Shown here piece after piece: positions 50,770 to 64,000 of a stretch of 64,000 bases of DNA. The translations under genes were made by a program, and so were the position numbers. Source of the stretch: Antedon mediterranea. Lineage: Eukaryota; Echinodermata; Crinoidea; Comatulida; Antedonidae. How positions within the stretch are numbered: position 1 is the first letter of the stretch; each line of letters starts with the position of its first letter. The stretch lies in NCBI RefSeq assembly GCF_964355755.1, contig NC_092677.1, forward strand, positions 28,518,175-28,582,174, written 5' to 3'. The notes below the pieces were generated by a model. It was not told the origin of the DNA and ran no database searches. It saw nothing but the letters and a program-made list of their open reading frames with translations.

Positions 50770-53700
50770 ACTCGTAACTTCTCGGAACTTCTCGCCACTA
50801 CTCGTTACTACTCGGAACTACTCGAAAATACTCGGAAATACTCGGAACTACTCGGGATTAAACAGAACTACTCGGAACTATTCTGAACTTCTCGGAACTT
50901 CTCGGAACTTCTCGGAAATACTCGGAAATACTCGGAAATACTCAGAACTACTCGGGATTAAACTGAACTACTTGGAACTACTTGGAACTACTTGGAACTA
51001 CTCGGAACTTCTCGGAACTTATCGGGATTAAACAGAACTACTCGGAACTTCTCGGAACTTCTCGGAACTTATCGGAACTTATCGGAACTAACTAATCTGA
51101 ATTAATCTGAACTACTCGGAACTACTCGGAACTACTCGGAACTACTCGGAACTTCTCGGAACTACTCGGAACTACTCGGAAATACTCGGAACTTATCGGA
51201 ACTTATCGGAACTACTCGGAAATACTCGGAACTACTCGGAACTATTAGGAACTACTTGGAACTACTCGGAACTAAACTGAACTACTCAGAACTACTCGAA
51301 ACTACTCAGAACTTCTCAGAAATATTTGGAACTACTCTGAACTAACTAATCTGAACGAAACTTAACTACTACGAACTACTCGGAACTACTCGGAACTTCT
51401 CATAAATATTTGGAAGTACTCTGAACTAACTAATATGAACTAATCTGAACTACTCGGAACTACTGGGAACTATTCGGAACTACTCGGAACTATTCGGAAA
51501 TACTCGGAAATACTCTGAACTACTCGGAACTTCTCGGAACTTCTCGGAACTTTTCAATACTATTCGGAACTACTCGGAACTTCTCGGAACTAATCGTCAC
51601 TACTCGTCGCTACTCGGAAGAACTCGAAACTACACGGAACTACTCAGAACTACTCGAAACTACTCGGAACTACTTGGAACTACTCGGAACTACTCGTCAA
51701 TATTCGGAACTACTTGGAAATACTCGGAAATACTCGTAACTTATCGGAACTACACGGAACTACTCGGAACTACTCGAAACTACTCGGAACTACACGGAAC
51801 TACTCGGAACTTCTCGGACCCACTCGAAACTTCTCGGAACTTCTCGGAACTACTTGTCATTATTCAGAACTACTCGGAACTACTCGGAACTGGTCGTCAC
51901 TATTCGGAACTAGTCGGAACTACTCGGAAATACTCGGAACTTATCAGAACTTTTCGGAAATACTGGGAAATATTCGGTAATATTCGGTAATACTCGGAAC
52001 TACTCGGAACTACTCGGAAGTACTCGGAACTTCTCGTCACTACTCGTCACTACTTGGAACTACTCGGAACTTCTCGGAACTTCTCGTAACTACTCGGAAC
52101 TACTCTTATCTGAACTAATCTTAACTACTCGGAAATACTCGGAAATACTCGGAAATACTTGGAAGTACTTGGAAGTACTCAGAACTACACGGAACTACTT
52201 GGAACTACTCGGAACTTCTCGTTACTTCTCGTCACTACTCGGAACTACTCGAAACTTCTCGGAACTACTCGGGACTACTCGGAACTGCTCGGAACTACTC
52301 GGAACAACTCGGAACTACTCGGGACTACTCTGGATTTCTCGGAACTCCTCGTAACTACTCGGAACCGGTCGTCATTATTTGGAACTAGTCGGAACTACTC
52401 GGAAATACTCGGAACTTATCGGAACCTCTCGGAAATGCTTGGAAATACTCGGAAATATTCGGTAATATTCGGTAATATTCGGTAATACTCGGAACTACTC
52501 GGAACTTCTCGCCACTACTCGTCACTACAAGTCACTTCACTACTCGGAACAACTCGGAACTACTCGGGACTACTCGGGACTTCTCGGAACTCCTCGTAAC
52601 TTATCGGAACTTCTCGTAACTTATCGGAACTTCTCGATACTACTCGGAACTTCTCGGAACTACTCGGAACTAATCGACGCTACTCGGAACTGCTCTGAAC
52701 TACTCGGAAATACTTTGAACTACTCAGAACTACTCGTCATTATTCGGAACTAATCGGAAATACTCGGAACTACTCGAAACTTATTGGAACTTATCGGAAA
52801 TACTCGGAACTACTCGGAACTACTAGGAACTACTCGGAACTACTCGAAACTTCTCAGAAATATTTGGAACTACTCGGAACTACTCTGAACTAACTAATCT
52901 GAACTAAACCGAACTACTCGAAACTATTCGGAAATATTCGGAAATACTTGGAACTATTGGAACTACTCTGAACTTCTCGGAACTACTCTGAACTACTCTG
53001 AACTACTCGGAACTACTCTGAACTATTCAGAACTACTCGGAACTACTCGGCACTACTCGGAACTACTTGGAACTTCTCGGAACTACTCGAAACTACTCGG
53101 AACTACCGGAACTACTCGGAATTACTCGGAATTACTCGGAACTACTCGGAAATACTCGGAACTTATCGGAACTAACTAATCTGAATTAATCTGAACTACT
53201 CGGAACTACTCGGAACTACTCGGAACTTCTCGGACCCACTTGAAACTTCTCGGAACTTCTCGGAACTACTTGTCATTATTCAGAACTACTTGGAACTACT
53301 CGGAACTACTCGGAACTGGTCGTCACTATTCGGAACTAGTCGGAACTACTCGGAAATACTCGGAACTTATCAGAACTTCTCGGAAATACTGGGAAATATT
53401 CGGTAATATTCGGTAATACTCGGAACTACTCGGAACTACTCGGCAGTACTCGGAACTTCTCGTCACTACTCGTCACTACTTGGAACTACTCGCAACTTCT
53501 CGCAACTTCTCGGAACTTCTCGTAACTACTCGGAACTACTCTTATCTGAACTAATCTTAACTACTCGGAAATACTCGGAAATACTCGGAACCTCTTGGAA
53601 GTACTTGGAAGTACTCAGAACTACACGGAACTACTTAGAACTACTCGGAACTACTCGTCATTATTCGGAACTACTCGGAACTACTCGGAACTACTCGGAA

Positions 53701-56700
53701 CTACTCGGAAATACTCGGAACTACTCGGAACTTATTGGAACTTATCGGAAATACTCGGAACTACTAGGAACTACTCGGAACTACTCGAAACTTCTAGGAA
53801 ATATTTGGAACTACTCGGAACTACTCTGAACTAACTAATCTGAACTAAACTGAACTACTCGAAACTATTCGGAAATATTCGGAAATACTCGGAACTATTG
53901 GAACTACTCTGAACTTCTCGGAACTACACTGAACTACTCTGAACTACTCTGAACTACTCTGAACTATTTGGAACTACTCGGAACTACTCGGCACTACTCG
54001 GAACTACTTGGAACTTCTCGGAACTACTCGAAACTACTCGGAATTACTCGGAATTACTCGGAACTACTCGGAAATACTCGGAACTTATCGGAACTAACTA
54101 ATCTGAATTAATCTGAACTACTCGGAACTACTCGGAACTACTCGGAACTACTCGGAACTACTCGGAAATACTCGGAAATACTCGGAACTTATCGGAACTT
54201 ATCGGAACTACTCGGAAATACTCGGAACTACTCGGAACTACTAGGAACTACAATTGGAACTACTCGGAACTAAACTGAACTACTCAGAACTACTCGAAAC
54301 TACTCGGAACTTCTCAGAAATATTTGGAACTACTCTGAACTAACTAATCTGAACGAAACTTAACTACTCGGAACTACTCGGAACTACTCGGAACTTCTCT
54401 TAAATATTTGGAAGAACTCTGAACTAACTAATATGAACTAATCTGAACTACTCGGAACTACTGGGAACTACTCGGAACTACTCGGAAATGCTCAGAAATA
54501 CTCTGAACTACTCTGAACTACTCTAAACTGCTCGGAACTACTCGGAACTACTCGTCATTATTCGGAACTACTCGGAACTACTCGGAACTACTCGGAAATA
54601 CTCGGAACTTCTCGGAACTACTCGGAACTACTCGGAAATACTCGGAACGACTCGAAAATACTCGGAACTTATCGGAACTACTCTGGACTTCTCGGAAGTA
54701 CTCGGAACTACGCAGAACTACACGGAACTACTCGGAACTACTCGAAACTTCTCAGAACAACTCGGAACTACTCGTCAATATTCGGAACTATTTGGAACTA
54801 CTCGGAATTACTCGGAACTACTCGGAACTACTCGGACCTCCTTGAACAACTCTGAACTACTCAGGACTATTCTGGACTTCTTGGATCTCCTCGAAACTAC
54901 TCGGAACTTCTCGGAACTTTTCGATACTACTCGGAACTACTCGGAACTTCTCGGAACTAATCGTCACAACTCGTCGCTACTCGGAAGAACTCGGAACTAC
55001 TTGGAACTACTCAGAACTACTCGAAACTACTCGAAACTACTTGGAACTACTTGGAACTACTCGGAACTACTCGTCAATATTCGGAACTACTTGGAAATAC
55101 TCGGAAATACTCGTAACTTATCGGAACTACTCGAAACTACTCGGAACTTCTCGGAACTACTCGGAACTTCTCGGAACTAATCGTCACTACTCGTCGCTAC
55201 TCGGAAGAACTTGGAACTACACGGAATTACTCAGAACTACTCGAAACTACTCGAAACTACTCGGAACTACTTGGAACTACTCGGAACTACTCGTCAATAT
55301 TCGTAACTACTTGGAAATACTCGGAAATACCCGTAACTTATCGGAACTACTCGGAACTACTCGAAACTACTCGGAACTACACGGAACTACTCGGACCCAC
55401 TCGAAACTTCTTGGAACTTCTCAGAACTACTTGTCATTATTCAGAACTACTCGGAACTATTCGGAACTGGTCGTCACTATTCGGAACTAGTCGGAACTAC
55501 TCGGAAATACTCGGAACTTATCAGAACTTCTCGGAACTTCTCGGAAATACTCGGAAATACTGGGAAATATTCGTTATATTCGGTAATACTCGGAACTACT
55601 CGGAACTACTCGGAACTACTCGGAACTTCTCGTCACTACTCGGAACTACTTGGAACTACTCGGAACTACTCGGAACTTCTCGCAACTTCTCCGAACTTCT
55701 TGTAACTACTCGGAACTACTCTAATCTGAACTAATCTTAACTACTCGGAACTACTCGAAACTTCTCGGAACTACTCCTCAATATTCGGAACTACTCGGGA
55801 CTACTAGGAACTACTCGGAACTACTCGGGACTACTAGGAACTACTCGGAACTACTCAGAACTACTCGGAAAAACTCGGAACTACTCGGGACTACTCTGGA
55901 TTTCTAGGAACTCCTCGTAACTTCTCGGAACTGGTCGTTATTATTTGGAACTAGTCGTAACTACTCAGAAATACTCGGAACTTATCGGAACTTCTCGGAA
56001 GTACTTTGAAATACTCAGAAATATTCGGTAATATTCGGGAATACTCAGAACTACTCGGAACTTCTCGCAACTACTCGTCACTACTCGTCACTACTCGGCA
56101 CTACTCGGAACTACTCGGAACTTCTCGGAACTTCTCGGAACTACTCGGAACTACTCTAATCTGAACTAATCTGAACTACTCGGAACTACTTGGAAATACT
56201 CAAAACTACTCGGAAGTACTTGGAAGTACTCAGAACTACACGGAACTACTTGTAACTTCTCGTTACTTCTCGTCACTACTCGGAACTACTCGAAACTTCT
56301 TGGAACTACTCCCCAATATTCGGAACTACTCGGGACTGCTCGGAACTACTCGGAACAACTCGGATCTACTCGGGACTACTCGGGACTACTCTGGACTTCT
56401 CGGAACTCCTCGTATCTTATCGGAACTACTCAGAAATACTCTGAACTTATCGGAACTTCTCGGAAATACTTTGAAATACTCAGAAATATTCAGTAATATT
56501 CGGGAATACTCAGAACTACTCGGAACTTCTCGCCACTACTCGTCACTACTCGTCACTACTCGTCACTACTCGGCACTACTCGGAACTACTCGGAACTTCT
56601 CGGAACTACTCTAATCTGAACTAATCTGAACTACTCGGAAATACTCAGAACTTCTCGGAACTACTCGGAAGTACTTGGAAGTACTCAGAACTACACAGAA

Positions 56701-57125
56701 CTACTTGGAACTTCTCGTTACTTCTCGTCACTACTCGGAACTACTCGAAACTTCTTGGAACTACTCCCCAATATTCGGAACTACTCGGGACTACTCGGAA
56801 CTACTCGGAACAATTCGGAACTACTCGGGACTACTCAGGACTACTCTGGACTTCTTGGAACTCCTCGTATCTTATCGGAACTTCTCGGAACTTCTCGATA
56901 CTACTCGGAACTTCTCGGAACTACTCGGAACTACTCGACGCGCGCTACTCGGAACTGATCTGAACTACTCGAAAATACTCGGAACTTATCAGAACTACAC
57001 GGAACTACTCGGAAATACTCGGCAATACTCGGAACTACTCGGAACTACTCGGAACTTATCGGAAATACTCGGAAATACTCGGAAATACTCGGAACTACTC
57101 AGAACTTCTGGGAACTTCCAACTTC
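50770..57125 (+). repeat. 10-bp satellite after the first CAGA array
   Basis: CGGAACTACT-type array. It includes an unusual start with CTCGGGATTAAAC variants (50840-51030) and a non-multiple-of-ten interruption GGAACTACAATTGG near 54250. Related blocks occur near 38.9 and 42.4-44.3 kb. No gene seen. Confidence 0.93.
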
Positions 57126-57140
57126 TATATATATATATAT

Positions 57141-57309
57141 TCCTTCACTTGCACTGATGAAGGGCTAGTGTTGCCCGAAAGCTCAGCTAACTTTTCTGGC
57201 TGTTTTACTTCTCATTTTGATTTAGCTTTTCGCTTTTATTTTGTATCTCCATTGAGATCCAGCCACTGATACCCACAGCAATGTTATTATTTCAGTAATT
57301 TGCTTTTGG

Positions 57310-57312
<3 letters not shown>
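57141..57312 (+). other. Hammerhead-like module, copy 3
   Basis: CTGATGA (57154-57160), GGGC-TAGTGTT-GCCC, GAAA (57177-57180), as in copy 2. Confidence 0.4.

Positions 57313-57386
<74 letters not shown>
57313..57386 (+). repeat. TA microsatellite, 37 units
   Basis: 74 bp of uninterrupted TA; three units shorter than its twin at 48938. Confidence 0.93.
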
Positions 57387-57389
<3 letters not shown>

Positions 57390-57728
57390 ATATGAAAAAA
57401 GGCATAGGCAAACAAAAATGCAAACAATTCTTTTTTTTTTATCTTAACAACAAAAAAAAGTTTTCTCAGAGAGTAAGATGTTATTGTAAAAAAATACCTG
57501 TTTTAATCAGAGTATTGCAAAAGTAATTTATTTTTGTATTTTATTTAAAAAGTTATAGGATTCTTAAATAGCTTAAGAGTCTCAGGTATATCACGCCAAA
57601 GTTCAACCCCCTTTACTAACTAAACTTAATGATTGTTGAGTGGTTCTTTTAAATTGTGGGTAGAATTGGTGTTTTTGTCGAGTAAATTTATCGTGGACAA
57701 CTGAGCATAAAATAAATTATTTTGAACA

Positions 57729-59138
57729 GACAGACAGCCTAGACAGTTCAGACCAACAGACAGTCTAGACAGACACACAGACAGCCTAGACAGTTCAGAC
57801 AGACAAACAGAAACACAGAGAGTCTAGACAGACAGACAGTCTAGACAGTTCAGACAGACAGACAGACAGTCTAGACAGACAGACAGTCTAGACAGTTTAT
57901 AGACAGAGAGACAGACAGTCTAGACAGTTCAGACAGACAGACAGTCTAGAAAGACAGACAGTCTAGACAGTTCAGACAGACAGACAGACCGTCTAGACAG
58001 ACAGACAGTCTAGACAGACAGACAGTCTAGACAGTTCAGACAGACATACAGTCTAGACAGACAGACAGTCTAGACAGTTCAGACAGACAGAGAGTCTAGA
58101 CAGTTCAGACAGACAGACAGTCTGGACAGACAGACAGACAGTCTAGACAGTTCAGACAGACAGACAGACAGTCTAGATAGTCTAGACAGTTCAGACAGAC
58201 AGACAGTCTAGACAGTTCAGACAGTCTAGACAGACAGACAGACTAGACAGTTCAGACAGACAGACAGTCTAGACAGACAGTCTAGACAGACAGACGGTCT
58301 AGACAGTTCAGACAGACAGATAGTCTAGACAGACAGACAGTCTAGACAGTTTCTAGACAGACAGTCTAGACAGACAGACAGACAGTCTAGACAGTTCCGA
58401 CAGACAGACAGTCTAGACAGAAAGACATTCTAGACAGTTCAGACAGACAGACAGAGTCTATACCTGACAGACAGTCTAGACAGTTCACACAGACAGACAG
58501 TCTAGACAGACAGACAGCCTAGACAGTTCAGACCGACAGACAGTCTAGACAGACAGACAGAGAGCCTAGACAGTTCAGACAGACAAACAGACAGACAGAG
58601 AGTCTAGACAGACAGAGAGTCTAGACAGTTCAGACAGACAGACAGTCTAGACAGACAGACAGTCTAGACAGTTTATAGACAGAGAGACAGACAGTCTAGA
58701 CAGTTCAGACAGACAGACAGTCTAGACAAAAAGACAGCCTAGACAGTTCAGACAGACAGACAGTCAGTCTAGACAGACAGACAGTCAGTCTAGACAGTTC
58801 AGACAGACAGACCGTCTAGACAGACAGATAGTCTAGACAGACAGACAGTCTAGACAGTTCAGACAGACATACAGTCTAGACAGACAGACAGTCTAGACAG
58901 TTCAGACAGACAGATAGTCTAGACAGTTCAGACAGACATACAGTCTAGACAGACAGACAGACAGTCTAGACAGTTCAGACAGACAGACAGTCTAGACAGT
59001 TCAGACAGACAGACAGTCTAGACAGACAGACACTCTAGACAGTTTCTAGACAGAGAGACAGACAGTCTAGACAGTTCAGACAGACAGACAGACAGACAGA
59101 CAGTCTAGACAGTTCAGACAGAAAGACAATGTAGACAG
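57729..59138 (+). repeat. CAGA/TCTAGA satellite, copy 2
   Basis: Repeat of 49360-50769 at +8369 bp with the same length and the same irregular spacing of GTCTAGAC, so it is a duplicate and did not expand separately. Confidence 0.92.
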
Positions 59139-62100
59139 ACTCGTAACTTCTCGGAACTTCTCGCCACTACTCGTTACTACTCGGAACTACTCGAAAATAC
59201 TCGGAAATACTCGGAACTACTCGGGATTAAACAGAACTACTCGGAACTATTCTGAACTTCTCGGAACTTCTCGGAACTTCTCGGAAATACTCGGAAATAC
59301 TCGGAAATACTCAGAACTACTCGGGATTAAACTGAACTACTTGGAACTACTTGGAACTACTTGGAACTACTCGGAACTTCTCGGAACTTATCAGGATTAA
59401 ACAGAACTACTCGGAACTTCTCGGAACTTCTCGGAACTTATCGGAACTTATCGGAACTAACTAATCTGAATTAATCTGAACTACTCGGAACTACTCGGAA
59501 CTACTCGGAACTACTCGGAACTTCTCGGAACTACTCGGAACTACTCGGAAATACTCGGAACTTATCGGAACTTATCGGAACTACTCGGAAATACTCGGAA
59601 CTACTCGGAACTATTAGGAACTACTTGGAACTACTCGGAACTAAACTGAACTACTCAGAACTACTCGAAACTACTCAGAACTTCTCAGAAATATTTGGAA
59701 CTACTCTGAACTAACTAATCTGAACGAAACTTAACTACTACGAACTACTCGGAACTACTCGGAACTTCTCATAAATATTTGGAAGTACTCTGAACTAACT
59801 AATATGAACTAATCTGAACTACTCGGAACTACTGGGAACTATTCGGAACTACTCGGAACTATTCGGAAATACTCGGAAATACTCTGAACTACTCGGAACT
59901 TCTCGGAACTTCTCGGAACTTTTCAATACTATTCGGAACTACTCGGAACTTCTCGGAACTAATCGTCACTACTCGTCGCTACTCGGAAGAACTCGAAACT
60001 ACACGGAACTACTCAGAACTACTCGAAACTACTCGGAACTACTTGGAACTACTCGGAACTACTCGTCAATATTCGGAACTACTTGGAAATACTCGGAAAT
60101 ACTCGTAACTTATCGGAACTACACGGAACTACTCGGAACTACTCGAAACTACTCGGAACTACACGGAACTACTCGGAACTTCTCGGACCCACTCGAAACT
60201 TCTCGGAACTTCTCGGAACTACTTGTCATTATTCAGAACTACTCGGAACTACTCGGAACTGGTCGTCACTATTCGGAACTAGTCGGAACTACTCGGAAAT
60301 ACTCGGAACTTATCAGAACTTTTCGGAAATACTGGGAAATATTCGGTAATATTCGGTAATACTCGGAACTACTCGGAACTACTCGGAAGTACTCGGAACT
60401 TCTCGTCACTACTCGTCACTACTTGGAACTACTCGGAACTTCTCGGAACTTCTCGTAACTACTCGGAACTACTCTTATCTGAACTAATCTTAACTACTCG
60501 GAAATACTCGGAAATACTCGGAAATACTTGGAAGTACTTGGAAGTACTCAGAACTACACGGAACTACTTGGAACTACTCGGAACTTCTCGTTACTTCTCG
60601 TCACTACTCGGAACTACTCGAAACTTCTCGGAACTACTCGGGACTACTCGGAACTGCTCGGAACTACTCGGAACAACTCGGAACTACTCGGGACTACTCT
60701 GGATTTCTCGGAACTCCTCGTAACTACTCGGAACCGGTCGTCATTATTTGGAACTAGTCGGAACTACTCGGAAATACTCGGAACTTATCGGAACCTCTCG
60801 GAAATGCTTGGAAATACTCGGAAATATTCGGTAATATTCGGTAATATTCGGTAATACTCGGAACTACTCGGAACTTCTCGCCACTACTCGTCACTACAAG
60901 TCACTTCACTACTCGGAACAACTCGGAACTACTCGGGACTACTCGGGACTTCTCGGAACTCCTCGTAACTTATCGGAACTTCTCGTAACTTATCGGAACT
61001 TCTCGATACTACTCGGAACTTCTCGGAACTACTCGGAACTAATCGACGCTACTCGGAACTGCTCTGAACTACTCGGAAATACTTTGAACTACTCAGAACT
61101 ACTCGTCATTATTCGGAACTAATCGGAAATACTCGGAACTACTCGAAACTTATTGGAACTTATCGGAAATACTCGGAACTACTCGGAACTACTAGGAACT
61201 ACTCGGAACTACTCGAAACTTCTCAGAAATATTTGGAACTACTCGGAACTACTCTGAACTAACTAATCTGAACTAAACCGAACTACTCGAAACTATTCGG
61301 AAATATTCGGAAATACTTGGAACTATTGGAACTACTCTGAACTTCTCGGAACTACTCTGAACTACTCTGAACTACTCGGAACTACTCTGAACTATTCAGA
61401 ACTACTCGGAACTACTCGGCACTACTCGGAACTACTTGGAACTTCTCGGAACTACTCGAAACTACTCGGAACTACCGGAACTACTCGGAATTACTCGGAA
61501 TTACTCGGAACTACTCGGAAATACTCGGAACTTATCGGAACTAACTAATCTGAATTAATCTGAACTACTCGGAACTACTCGGAACTACTCGGAACTTCTC
61601 GGACCCACTTGAAACTTCTCGGAACTTCTCGGAACTACTTGTCATTATTCAGAACTACTTGGAACTACTCGGAACTACTCGGAACTGGTCGTCACTATTC
61701 GGAACTAGTCGGAACTACTCGGAAATACTCGGAACTTATCAGAACTTCTCGGAAATACTGGGAAATATTCGGTAATATTCGGTAATACTCGGAACTACTC
61801 GGAACTACTCGGCAGTACTCGGAACTTCTCGTCACTACTCGTCACTACTTGGAACTACTCGCAACTTCTCGCAACTTCTCGGAACTTCTCGTAACTACTC
61901 GGAACTACTCTTATCTGAACTAATCTTAACTACTCGGAAATACTCGGAAATACTCGGAACCTCTTGGAAGTACTTGGAAGTACTCAGAACTACACGGAAC
62001 TACTTAGAACTACTCGGAACTACTCGTCATTATTCGGAACTACTCGGAACTACTCGGAACTACTCGGAACTACTCGGAAATACTCGGAACTACTCGGAAC

Positions 62101-64000
62101 TTATTGGAACTTATCGGAAATACTCGGAACTACTAGGAACTACTCGGAACTACTCGAAACTTCTAGGAAATATTTGGAACTACTCGGAACTACTCTGAAC
62201 TAACTAATCTGAACTAAACTGAACTACTCGAAACTATTCGGAAATATTCGGAAATACTCGGAACTATTGGAACTACTCTGAACTTCTCGGAACTACACTG
62301 AACTACTCTGAACTACTCTGAACTACTCTGAACTATTTGGAACTACTCGGAACTACTCGGCACTACTCGGAACTACTTGGAACTTCTCGGAACTACTCGA
62401 AACTACTCGGAATTACTCGGAATTACTCGGAACTACTCGGAAATACTCGGAACTTATCGGAACTAACTAATCTGAATTAATCTGAACTACTCGGAACTAC
62501 TCGGAACTACTCGGAACTACTCGGAACTACTCGGAAATACTCGGAAATACTCGGAACTTATCGGAACTTATCGGAACTACTCGGAAATACTCGGAACTAC
62601 TCGGAACTACTAGGAACTACAATTGGAACTACTCGGAACTAAACTGAACTACTCAGAACTACTCGAAACTACTCGGAACTTCTCAGAAATATTTGGAACT
62701 ACTCTGAACTAACTAATCTGAACGAAACTTAACTACTCGGAACTACTCGGAACTACTCGGAACTTCTCTTAAATATTTGGAAGAACTCTGAACTAACTAA
62801 TATGAACTAATCTGAACTACTCGGAACTACTGGGAACTACTCGGAACTACTCGGAAATGCTCAGAAATACTCTGAACTACTCTGAACTACTCTAAACTGC
62901 TCGGAACTACTCGGAACTACTCGTCATTATTCGGAACTACTCGGAACTACTCGGAACTACTCGGAAATACTCGGAACTTCTCGGAACTACTCGGAACTGC
63001 TCGGAAATACTCGGAACGACTCGAAAATACTCGGAACTTATCGGAACTACTCTGGACTTCTCGGAAGTACTCGGAACTACGCAGAACTACACGGAACTAC
63101 TCGGAACTACTCGAAACTTCTCAGAACAACTCGGAACTACTCGTCAATATTCGGAACTATTTGGAACTACTCGGAATTACTCGGAACTACTCGGAACTAC
63201 TCGGACCTCCTTGAACAACTCTGAACTACTCAGGACTATTCTGGACTTCTTGGATCTCCTCGAAACTACTCGGAACTTCTCGGAACTTTTCGATACTACT
63301 CGGAACTACTCGGAACTTCTCGGAACTAATCGTCACAACTCGTCGCTACTCGGAAGAACTCGGAACTACTTGGAACTACTCAGAACTACTCGAAACTACT
63401 CGAAACTACTTGGAACTACTTGGAACTACTCGGAACTACTCGTCAATATTCGGAACTACTTGGAAATACTCGGAAATACTCGTAACTTATCGGAACTACT
63501 CGAAACTACTCGGAACTTCTCGGAACTACTCGGAACTTCTCGGAACTAATCGTCACTACTCGTCGCTACTCGGAAGAACTTGGAACTACACGGAATTACT
63601 CAGAACTACTCGAAACTACTCGAAACTACTCGGAACTACTTGGAACTACTCGGAACTACTCGTCAATATTCGTAACTACTTGGAAATACTCGGAAATACC
63701 CGTAACTTATCGGAACTACTCGGAACTACTCGAAACTACTCGGAACTACACGGAACTACTCGGACCCACTCGAAACTTCTTGGAACTTCTCAGAACTACT
63801 TGTCATTATTCAGAACTACTCGGAACTATTCGGAACTGGTCGTCACTATTCGGAACTAGTCGGAACTACTCGGAAATACTCGGAACTTATCAGAACTTCT
63901 CGGAACTTCTCGGAAATACTCGGAAATACTGGGAAATATTCGTTATATTCGGTAATACTCGGAACTACTCGGAACTACTCGGAACTACTCGGAACTTCTC
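59139..64000 (+). repeat. 10-bp satellite to the window end
   Basis: CGGAACTACT-type array, colinear with 50770-55631. No gene seen; it continues past the window. Confidence 0.93.

Larger units (their letters stand above)
48050..56425 (+). repeat. 8.37-kb tandem duplication, copy 1
   Basis: Text repeats at +8375 bp up to the TA array and at +8369 after it. The 6-bp change is exactly the TA array length difference (40 versus 37 units). The unit contains satellite, a LINE D remnant with the hammerhead-like module, the TA array, a 1.41-kb CAGA satellite and more satellite. Only scattered substitutions are seen (for example near 49122, 51030 and 54630). The upstream boundary is approximate, since older homology continues to about 46836. 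Confidence 0.87.
57126..57728 (-). mobile_element. LINE D remnant, copy 3
   Basis: Near-identical to 48751-49359, and present because of the 8.37-kb duplication. It differs by the shorter TA array and single bases, for example an A for C at about 57491 and one extra T in the T-run near 57431. Confidence 0.8.
56425..64000 (+). repeat. 8.37-kb tandem duplication, copy 2 (cut by window end)
   Basis: Head-to-tail repeat of 48050-56425 that continues to the last base of the window without reaching the end of the unit. It carries the third LINE D remnant, a 37-unit TA array and the second CAGA satellite. Confidence 0.86.

Noticed and set aside
1930-64000. CENP-B box (TTCG, seven bases, CGGG) suggesting a centromere
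   Set aside because: ATTCGGAACTACTCGGGA comes close, but the spacing between TTCG and CGGG is eight bases and the conserved A is misplaced. Centromere function cannot be inferred from the sequence.
1-64000. Telomeric repeat or subtelomere
   Set aside because: I saw no TTAGGG-type tandem run on either strand.

Overview
The window is non-coding, repeat-dominated DNA from an animal genome, most likely a marine invertebrate. I could not fix the phylum. The evidence is several unrelated non-LTR retrotransposons (LINEs) of the CR1/L2/Jockey type, a tRNA-derived SINE with a conserved-looking central domain, a TA-flanked inverted-repeat DNA transposon with TAGGCCTA-rich text, and a very large simple satellite. 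I found no host gene, true tRNA, rRNA, CRISPR array or bacterial-style operon.

Layout: 1-1395 is a decayed LINE (endonuclease tail plus the start of reverse transcriptase). 1396-1929 is an 11-bp satellite (CGGAACATACT). At about 1930 it changes abruptly to a 10-bp satellite (CGGAACTACT) that makes up roughly 45 kb of the window. The satellite is not uniform: variant monomers form higher-order blocks, and these are duplicated at several nested scales (about 0.28, 1.2, 1.85, 2.2, 8.37 and 10.2 kb). A 10.2-kb tandem duplication (about 2770-12990 and 12990-23170) carries two copies of an 816-bp TIR element. A second tandem duplication of 8.37 kb (about 48050-56425 and 56425 to the window end) carries two copies of a LINE remnant, a TA array and a CAGA/TCTAGA satellite.

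The islands within the satellite are: LINE A (23553-26938, two frameshifts); LINE B (29231-30465 plus 34785-35810), split by nested LINE C (30466-34784, nearly intact apart from one frameshift in an A-run); two minus-strand SINEs (39431-39746, 44705-45024); and LINE D on the minus strand (45604-46835), with two shorter copies inside the 8.37-kb repeats. The LINE D copies contain a short TA-bounded module with a hammerhead-like core.

The many long plus-strand open frames in the satellite are artefacts. The 10-bp monomer has no stop in any plus frame, so every phase reads as the same 10-residue cycle. The only protein-coding text I believe is retrotransposon ORF1/ORF2 and its remnants. The locus reads as a satellite that grows by in-register unequal exchange and collects retroelements. 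Several insertions can be ordered in time because paralogous empty sites lie in the same window.
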